A program made the translations under genes and the position numbers. From assembly GCA_023394255.1 (NCBI GenBank), contig JAEXAZ010000283.1:1-19187 (forward strand): a DNA stretch of 19,187 nucleotides. The letters run 5' to 3'. Below are positions 14,017 to 19,187 of this stretch, piece by piece (position 1 is the stretch's first letter; the number at the start of each line of letters is the position of its first letter). This DNA comes from Bacillota bacterium. GTDB taxonomy: Bacteria > Bacillota > Clostridia > Oscillospirales > Ruminococcaceae. The notes under the pieces were generated by a model. That model saw nothing but the letters and a program-made list of their open reading frames with translations, ran no database searches and was not told the DNA's origin.

Positions 14017-15411
14017 ATGGACAGCAGGGTTCAGCATTTTTTTGAACAGATCAAGGGTGTGAAAATCTGTGTGATCGGAATCGGCGTCAGCCATTCCGAT
14101 TTGATCAGCCGTCTGGCGGAATACGGCGCGAAGGTTACCGCGTGCGACAAACGTTCCCGGGAAGAGCTCGGAGAGGCGCTCTGCAACAATTTTGAAGCGC
14201 AGGGGATTGAACTGCGCCTCGGACCCGGCTATCTCGACAGCATTGACGCCGAGATTGTCCTGCGCACGCCGGGGATGAAATTCTACCAGCCTGTGTTTGA
14301 CGAACTGCGCCGCAACGGGGTGGCGGTTACCAGCGAGATGGAGCTGTTTTTCGACCTTTGCCCCTGCAAAACCATTGCCGTAACGGGTTCGGACGGCAAG
14401 ACCACCACCACTACCCTGATTGCTGAAATCTTAAAGGAGGCGGGACGCCGCGTCCATATCGGCGGCAACATCGGCCGCCCCCTGATGCCTTTGATTCGTG
14501 ACATCCGTGAGAATGATTTTGCGGTTGTGGAGCTTTCCAGCTTCCAGCTGATTTCCATGCGCCAGAGCCCGGATATTGCCGTCATCACCAATATTACACC
14601 GAACCATCTCGATATTCATAAGGATATGCAGGAATATGTGGACGCAAAGAAAAACATTTTCCTGCATCAGGGTGCGTTTTCCCGCACCGTGCTTGGCGTT
14701 GACAATGAAATTGCCGCATCCTTTGCGGATGAAACGCGCGGGCAGACGTTCTCGTTCTCGGTCAAACACCCGGTACGTACCGGCGCTTATCTGGGGGAAG
14801 ACGGCATCATTTATCTGTCGGTGAACGGCAAGCCGCAGAAAATCATGCACGCGAGCGAAATGAAACTGCCCGGCATGCATAATGTGGAAAACTATCTGGC
14901 GGCAATCTGTGCTGTCTGGGGCTATGCCGACGCGGAGGCGATCTATAACGTCGCTGTGGAATTCGCAGGCGTTGAGCACCGCATCGAACTGGTGCGCGAG
15001 AGGAACGGCGTGAAATGGTATAACGATTCCATCGCCACCACCCCGACCCGCACGATCGCGGGGCTGGACAGCTTTGAGCAGAAATTGATTCTGATTGCCG
15101 GCGGCTATGATAAAAAGATTCCGTTTGAGCCGCTGGCCCCCAAACTGATGGAAAAGGTAAAGGCCCTGATTTTGACAGGGACGACCGCGGATAAAATCGA
15201 ACAGGCGGTCAAATCTTATAGCGGGTATGACGCGTCCCAGCTGAAAATCCTGCGCGCGAAGGATCTGCCCGACGCGGTGCGGCTTGCCGACGGACAGGCG
15301 CAAGACGGGGATATCGTATCGCTTTCTCCGGCCTGTGCCAGTTTCGACGCTTATCCAAATTTTGAATCCCGCGGGCAGCACTTCAAGGAGCTTGTCAGGG
15401 CGCTATCATGA
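14017..15411 (+). CDS. murD: UDP-N-acetylmuramoyl-L-alanine--D-glutamate ligase
   Basis: Encodes 464 residues. MurD adds D-glutamate to UDP-MurNAc-L-Ala, using ATP, in cytoplasmic peptidoglycan precursor synthesis. The N-terminal UDP-binding domain has GIGVSHSDL (21-29). The ATP-binding P-loop is GSDGKTT (124-130), and Lys211 in YVDAKKN fits the carbamylated lysine. HRIE (321-324) and NDSIATTP (336-343) open the C-terminal domain, and SPACASFDAY lies near the end. The lysine of the common NDSKATN motif is isoleucine here. The frame is open to 13996, but GGAGGC (14003-14008) fits ATG 14017. The gene is outside a division and cell wall cluster, with its own promoter, next to alr. Confidence 0.94.
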   Translation: MDSRVQHFFEQIKGVKICVIGIGVSHSDLISRLAEYGAKVTACDKRSREELGEALCNNFEAQGIELRLGPGYLDSIDAEIVLRTPGMKFYQPVFDELRRNGVAVTSEMELFFDLCPCKTIAVTGSDGKTTTTTLIAEILKEAGRRVHIGGNIGRPLMPLIRDIRENDFAVVELSSFQLISMRQSPDIAVITNITPNHLDIHKDMQEYVDAKKNIFLHQGAFSRTVLGVDNEIAASFADETRGQTFSFSVKHPVRTGAYLGEDGIIYLSVNGKPQKIMHASEMKLPGMHNVENYLAAICAVWGYADAEAIYNVAVEFAGVEHRIELVRERNGVKWYNDSIATTPTRTIAGLDSFEQKLILIAGGYDKKIPFEPLAPKLMEKVKALILTGTTADKIEQAVKSYSGYDASQLKILRAKDLPDAVRLADGQAQDGDIVSLSPACASFDAYPNFESRGQHFKELVRALS

Positions 15412-15416
15412 AAGCG

Positions 15417-15440
15417 GGGCGGCATTTTGTGCCGCCCTTT
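15417..15440 (+). terminator. Possible weak terminator or attenuator after murD
   Basis: An 8-bp perfect GC-rich stem (15417-15424 with 15430-15437) around TTTTG, followed by only TTT before A. It lies six bases after murD and just before the next ribosome site (15446-15454). The short T-tract suggests partial termination, lowering rather than stopping expression of the peptidase genes. Confidence 0.5.
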
Positions 15441-15462
15441 ACCGTTTAGGAGGCGAAATATT

Positions 15463-16488
15463 ATGACGACCAGGGAACTGCTCTTTACCCTCTGCGAAGC
15501 GACCGGCGTTTCAGGACTGGAAACCGGCGCGGTTGCCGAGGCGGAGAAGCTGCTGTCCGATTTGGGGCAATGCGAGGTCACCGCGCTGGGGTCGCTCGTC
15601 TGCCGGATGAAGACACAGCCGGAAAAGCCGCATCTCATGCTGACGGCGCATATTGACGCGATCGGGCTGATCGTTTCTTATATTGAGGGTAGCGGGTTTC
15701 TGCGCGTTTCCAACTGCGGCGGCATCGACCGCTCCCTGCTGCTGGCGTCCCATGTGGTGGTGCACAGCGACAGCGGTGATTACGACGGGGTGGTGTGCAG
15801 CATCCCGCCGCACCTGAACCCGGACGATTCCGTGATCCCCAAGGTGGAGGATATCTATATTGACGTTGGATTTGACGGGGAAACCGCCTGCAAAAAGATT
15901 GCGCTCGGCGACCGGGTTACTTTTTACGGGCAGTTCCAGGAACTGCTGAACGGGCGTGTCAGCGCGAGGACGCTGGACGACCGGGCAGGGTGCGCGGCGG
16001 TTATCCTTGCGGCGCGCAAGCTTGCGGACTGCAACCTGAACTGTTCACTCTCCGTCGTCCTGGCAGCGATGGAGGAAGTCGGCAGTCAGGGTGCCAAAAC
16101 GGCGGCGAACCTGCTTTCACCCACCCATGCCATTGCGGTGGATGTTTCTTTCGGCCACACGCCCGACGCGCCCCGCCAGAAGTGCGGTGTTTTGGGCAAA
16201 GGCCCGATGATCGGTATTTCTCCGATTCTGGATAACGGCGTGACCGCGAAACTCAGGGAAACCGCGGAACAGGGGAAGATCCCCTATCAGCTTGAAATTA
16301 TGGGAGGAAACACCGGGACCGACGCGGATGTGGTCGCGTCTTCGGGCGCGGGTGTGCGCTGCGGCCTTGTTTCGATTCCCCAGCGGTATATGCATACCCC
16401 GATTGAAGTGGTGGAGATTGCCGACGTGGAAGCGGCGGCAAACCTGATTGCCGCCTATGTCCGGGACGAGTTTGGAGGTGCGTGCTGA
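15463..16488 (+). CDS. M42 family metallopeptidase (first of a tandem pair)
   Basis: Encodes 341 residues. M42 enzymes are cytoplasmic dinuclear-metal aminopeptidases that form large tetrahedral particles and trim peptides. Expected ligands are all visible: His63 in TAHIDAIG (61-68), Asp172/173 in LDDRAG, Glu204/205 in MEEVGSQGA, Asp227 in VDVSF, and His311 in YMHTP. The first motif is HID-A, where many members have H-x-D-E. The frame is open to 15427, but TAGGAGGCG (15446-15454) fits ATG 15463. Its stop overlaps the next start by one base (TGATG at 16486-16490), so the pair is translationally coupled. Substrate preference (acidic, hydrophobic or lysine end) cannot be read from sequence. Confidence 0.92.
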   Translation: MTTRELLFTLCEATGVSGLETGAVAEAEKLLSDLGQCEVTALGSLVCRMKTQPEKPHLMLTAHIDAIGLIVSYIEGSGFLRVSNCGGIDRSLLLASHVVVHSDSGDYDGVVCSIPPHLNPDDSVIPKVEDIYIDVGFDGETACKKIALGDRVTFYGQFQELLNGRVSARTLDDRAGCAAVILAARKLADCNLNCSLSVVLAAMEEVGSQGAKTAANLLSPTHAIAVDVSFGHTPDAPRQKCGVLGKGPMIGISPILDNGVTAKLRETAEQGKIPYQLEIMGGNTGTDADVVASSGAGVRCGLVSIPQRYMHTPIEVVEIADVEAAANLIAAYVRDEFGGAC

Positions 16489-17501
16489 TGCTTTTGGATA
16501 CGATCAGACAGCTGAGCGAGATCCCGGGGGTTTCCGGCTGCGAGGAACAGGTGCGGTACGCAATCCTGCACCTGATTGAGGGGCATTGTATCTACAAGGT
16601 GGACGCGCTCGGCAATATCCTCGCGTTTAAAAAGGGGAAACGGGAGCCGAACCATAAGCTGCTGCTTTCCGCCCATATGGATGAAGTCGGGCTGATTATT
16701 ACCTACGCCGAGGAGGACGGTTTGCTGCGGTTTTCCCCTGTCGGGGGGATCGACAAGCGCGTGATTGTCGGCAGGTCGGTCCAGATCGGCAAGGTGTACG
16801 GAGTCATCGGCATGAAAGCGCTGCATATGCGTTCGACGGAAGAAAAGGACAAAGTGGTCGAATCCGACAAGCTGACGATTGACATCGGGGCGAACAGCCG
16901 CGAAGAAGCGCTCGCGGCGGTATCACTGGGCGACCGCGCGGTATTTACTTCCCAGTTTGCCCCGTTTGGGGACGGGTTCCTCCGCGGGCGCGCGCTGGAC
17001 GACCGGGCGGGCTGCGCGCTGCTGGTGGAACTGATTGCAAGCGAACTGGAATATGATACCCACTTCGCGTTTACCGTGCAGGAGGAGACCGGAACAACGG
17101 GAGCGAAGACCGCGGCCGCGCAGGTGGAACCGGAAATCGCGATCGCGGTGGAAACCACGACGGCGGGCGACATTCCCGGCACGGACCCTTCCAAAACAGT
17201 CTGCAGTCTGAAAAAAGGGCCGGTGCTTTCGTTTATGGACAGGGGCACGATTTACGACCCGACGCTGTATCAGAAGGCGCTTGCCGTGGCGAAGGAACAG
17301 GGAATCCCCTGCCAGATTAAGGCGGGCGTCTTTGGCGGAAACGAGGCGCGCTCGGTACAGGTAGCGGGGAACGGCGCGCGGGTACTGGCGGTGTCGCTAC
17401 CCTGCCGGTATCTGCATACCCCGTCCTGTGTGCTGCATGAATCGGATATCCGGGAGACTGCCCGTCTGCTGCCCGCGCTGATCAGCGCTTTTGGGGAATG
17501 A
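16488..17501 (+). CDS. M42 family metallopeptidase (second of a tandem pair)
   Basis: Encodes 337 residues, a clearly diverged paralogue of the preceding gene. The metal-site residues are His63 in SAHMDEVG (61-68), Asp171/172 in LDDRAG, Glu199/200 in QEETGTTGA, Glu222 in VETTTAGDIPG and His310 in YLHTP. It keeps the full H-x-D-E motif, and has Glu where its neighbour has Asp at the fourth ligand. ATG 16488 is served by GGAGGT (16474-16479) inside the end of the upstream gene; an in-frame GTG at 16482 is too close to that site. Tandem M42 genes are common in Clostridia and related groups; the products may mix into hetero-oligomers or differ in specificity. The next gene overlaps it by four bases. 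Confidence 0.93.
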   Translation: MLLDTIRQLSEIPGVSGCEEQVRYAILHLIEGHCIYKVDALGNILAFKKGKREPNHKLLLSAHMDEVGLIITYAEEDGLLRFSPVGGIDKRVIVGRSVQIGKVYGVIGMKALHMRSTEEKDKVVESDKLTIDIGANSREEALAAVSLGDRAVFTSQFAPFGDGFLRGRALDDRAGCALLVELIASELEYDTHFAFTVQEETGTTGAKTAAAQVEPEIAIAVETTTAGDIPGTDPSKTVCSLKKGPVLSFMDRGTIYDPTLYQKALAVAKEQGIPCQIKAGVFGGNEARSVQVAGNGARVLAVSLPCRYLHTPSCVLHESDIRETARLLPALISAFGE

Positions 17502-18253
17502 TCCGGTTTGTTTCCCCGGAACTGGAAGCGCGGCTTCTGGATTATTGCAATACAGACGATGTATTTTCTGTAAAAATATACGCACAGTATCAAACTTATG
17601 GCGCACAGAGCGGAATGATTCATTTTTGGATGCTGTTCAGCGGCGATACGCCGACAGGCGCAGTGTCAGGATGCGGCGACTATTTCACGCTGGCGGCAAA
17701 GACCGTATCGGATACGGGCGAACTGGCGGCGTTTCTGCGGGCATCCGGCTGCCGCGCTGTTGAGGCAAAACGGGCGTTGCTGGAAGGTCTCGGAACGGTT
17801 ATACATTCCGGGCTGATTCTGCGTGCGGACCAGCCGCCCGGGCAAGCCGAAGGCACAAAGCGGGCGGAAAAGCTGGCCGCTGTCTGGGAACTGCTGTGCG
17901 AAGCCGACCCGGAATTTGCGGCGGGAACGCGCTATGACGCGTGGCTGACGGAAGTTTCCCATAAAATCCGGCATGGCCTCGCGGAATGTTATACACTAAA
18001 AGTTGATAATAAAGTTGTGTCAACATCCAGTATATTATTTCGGAATCAGCAAACGGCAGTGATCGCTGCCGTCGCCACACATCCCGCCTTCCGGGGGCGC
18101 GGGATGGGACGGCGTGTGGTCAATCGGGCGGCAGCTTCCGCATTTGTACAGGGGCTGAACCCGCAGGTGCTGATCAAAGATCCCGGACTGGCCGCGTTTT
18201 ATGCTGCCTGCGGATTCAGGCCGGCAGGCGAATGGGGGCAGGCGGCGCTCTGA
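17498..18253 (+). CDS. GNAT family N-acetyltransferase
   Basis: Encodes 251 residues. The C-terminal half (about 160-245) has a GNAT fold signature: a beta strand with AVIAAVATHP, the acetyl-CoA pyrophosphate loop RGRGMG (199-204), then IKDPGLAAFYAACGF, the usual end of the domain. The N-terminal 150 residues are less conserved and I do not recognise a defined domain in them; they may be a degenerate second GNAT module. No signal peptide or membrane segment is seen. Its ATG overlaps the stop of the M42 gene (ATGA), so translation is coupled. The acceptor substrate is unknown; the context suggests an amino acid, peptide or protein terminus, but that is inference. Confidence 0.85.
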   Translation: MIRFVSPELEARLLDYCNTDDVFSVKIYAQYQTYGAQSGMIHFWMLFSGDTPTGAVSGCGDYFTLAAKTVSDTGELAAFLRASGCRAVEAKRALLEGLGTVIHSGLILRADQPPGQAEGTKRAEKLAAVWELLCEADPEFAAGTRYDAWLTEVSHKIRHGLAECYTLKVDNKVVSTSSILFRNQQTAVIAAVATHPAFRGRGMGRRVVNRAAASAFVQGLNPQVLIKDPGLAAFYAACGFRPAGEWGQAAL

Positions 18254-18288
18254 AAGCCGCAGGATTTCGATTTTTGAGGAGATTACGT

Positions 18289-19187
18289 ATGCTCGAACAA
18301 TTTTTCCGGATTGACCCTTACATACTGACCCTTGCGCGGGAAGCCGAGGAGACCTGCGCGGGGGCTTTTGCGCGCATTGACCGCAATGCGGAATATAACT
18401 CCGCAAAGGTGCTTTCCGCGTTTATTCAAAACGGCGTCAGCGAAAGCCATTTTTCCGGTTCCACCGGTTACGGCTACGGCGACCGCGGACGCGAGGTGCT
18501 GGACGCCGTTCTTGCGCAGATTTTCGGCACAGAGGACGCGTTGATCCGCCACAATTTCGTATCAGGTACCCACGCCATTACGACCGCGCTGTTTGGCGTG
18601 CTGCGCCCGGGCGACCGGATTGTTTCGCTCACCGGTCTGCCCTATGACACCCTTCAGCCGGTGCTTGGGATTGTGGAAGGCGGGAGCGGCTCGCTGAAAG
18701 AATTCGGTGTCCGCTATGAACAGCTCGACCTCTTGCCGGACGGAACGCCCGACTTTGACCGCGTCGGCGAAGCGGTGAGGGGCGTAAAAGTTGCTTACAT
18801 GCAGCGTTCGCGGGGCTATTCCCTGCGGGAATCGCTCTCCGTTTCCCAAATTGAAAAGATCATCGGGCTGGTGCGCGCGGCCAATCCGCAGGCCGTTGTT
18901 ATCGTCGATAACTGCTACGGCGAGTTTGTGGAACAGCGGGAGCCGACACAGGCAGGCGCCGATCTGGTTATCGGTTCCCTGATTAAAAATCCGGGCGGCG
19001 GAATCGCCAGGACCGGCGGCTATATTGCGGGGCGCGCCAGCCTGATTGAACAGTGCGCCTGCCGCCTGACAGCGCCGGGCGTCGGCAAGGAGGTCGGCTG
19101 CACGCTCGGCCAGCTGCGCGGAATGTTCATGGGGCTCTTCTTCGCGCCCACCGTGGTGGCCGCCGCGCTGAAGACCGCCGTCTTCTC
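18289..19187 (+). CDS. Methionine gamma-lyase family PLP enzyme (so-called aluminum resistance protein family), 5' part
   Basis: The first 299 codons are visible; the gene runs off the end of the window. The protein belongs to the fold type I PLP enzymes annotated as methionine gamma-lyase family or aluminum resistance protein (YnbB-like). Typical parts are FSGSTGYGYGDRGREVL (about 55-71), FVSGTHAITTALFGVLRPGD, VDNCYGEF and IGSLIKNPGGGIA, where Lys233 should hold PLP, then RTGGYIAGR. ATG 18289 has GAGGAG (18276-18281) upstream and follows the GNAT gene by 35 bases, so it is likely the same operon. The biochemical activity of this family is poorly defined; a carbon-sulfur lyase on an amino acid is a reasonable guess. 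Confidence 0.9.
   Translation, partial: MLEQFFRIDPYILTLAREAEETCAGAFARIDRNAEYNSAKVLSAFIQNGVSESHFSGSTGYGYGDRGREVLDAVLAQIFGTEDALIRHNFVSGTHAITTALFGVLRPGDRIVSLTGLPYDTLQPVLGIVEGGSGSLKEFGVRYEQLDLLPDGTPDFDRVGEAVRGVKVAYMQRSRGYSLRESLSVSQIEKIIGLVRAANPQAVVIVDNCYGEFVEQREPTQAGADLVIGSLIKNPGGGIARTGGYIAGRASLIEQCACRLTAPGVGKEVGCTLGQLRGMFMGLFFAPTVVAAALKTAVF

Noticed and set aside
1..19187. Mobile elements, phage genes, CRISPR arrays, defence or toxin-antitoxin genes, tRNA or rRNA
   Set aside because: No direct repeat arrays, transposase or integrase motifs, or tRNA-like cloverleaf sequences were seen; all large frames are explained by chromosomal housekeeping or metabolic genes.

Overview
The window looks like chromosome from a spore-forming Clostridia bacterium, probably of the Ruminococcaceae/Oscillospiraceae type. 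The evidence is the Firmicutes ribosomal gene order ending in rpmJ-rpsM-rpsK-rpsD-rpoA-rplQ, sporulation and germination genes (spoIIP, gpr) beside lepA as in many Firmicutes, a type III glutamine synthetase, strong AGGAGG-type ribosome binding sites, TTGACA/TATAAT-like promoters and a moderately high GC content. The genus is inferred, not shown. I see no rRNA, tRNA, CRISPR array, insertion sequence, phage or plasmid signature.

Layout. (1) 1-3065, plus strand: the distal end of the large ribosomal protein/RNA polymerase operon, from the 3' end of rpmJ through rplQ, closed by a bidirectional hairpin terminator. (2) 3124-6935, minus strand: an orphan lipoprotein peptide-binding protein and glutamine synthetase III, each with its own promoter; glnN ends in its own terminator. 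(3) 7103-7771, plus strand: a monocistronic gene for a protein resembling the ChrB N-terminal domain, with a near-consensus promoter and a shared convergent terminator. (4) 7779-12292, minus strand: lepA with its own promoter; then (upstream) spoIIP plus a small unknown membrane protein, preceded by a sequence that fits a sigma-E promoter; then gpr. (5) 12332-19187, plus strand: a small two-helix membrane protein and alanine racemase, then murD with a strong promoter, two tandem M42 metallopeptidases, a GNAT protein and the start of a PLP-dependent methionine gamma-lyase-family gene that runs off the window.

How the genes work together. Regions 1 and lepA serve translation. alr and murD both supply peptidoglycan precursors (D-alanine and the D-glutamate ligation step). 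spoIIP acts in engulfment and gpr in germination. The two M42 peptidases, GNAT protein and PLP enzyme are closely spaced or overlapping and probably form one transcription unit, possibly for peptide or amino-acid turnover. Most of the window is ordinary housekeeping. The items most worth a second look are the unknown 125-residue membrane protein sharing spoIIP's probable sigma-E transcript, the structured leader of glnN, the lone ChrB-N-like protein whose apparent upstream start is really its -35 box, and the coupled M42-M42-GNAT-PLP operon.
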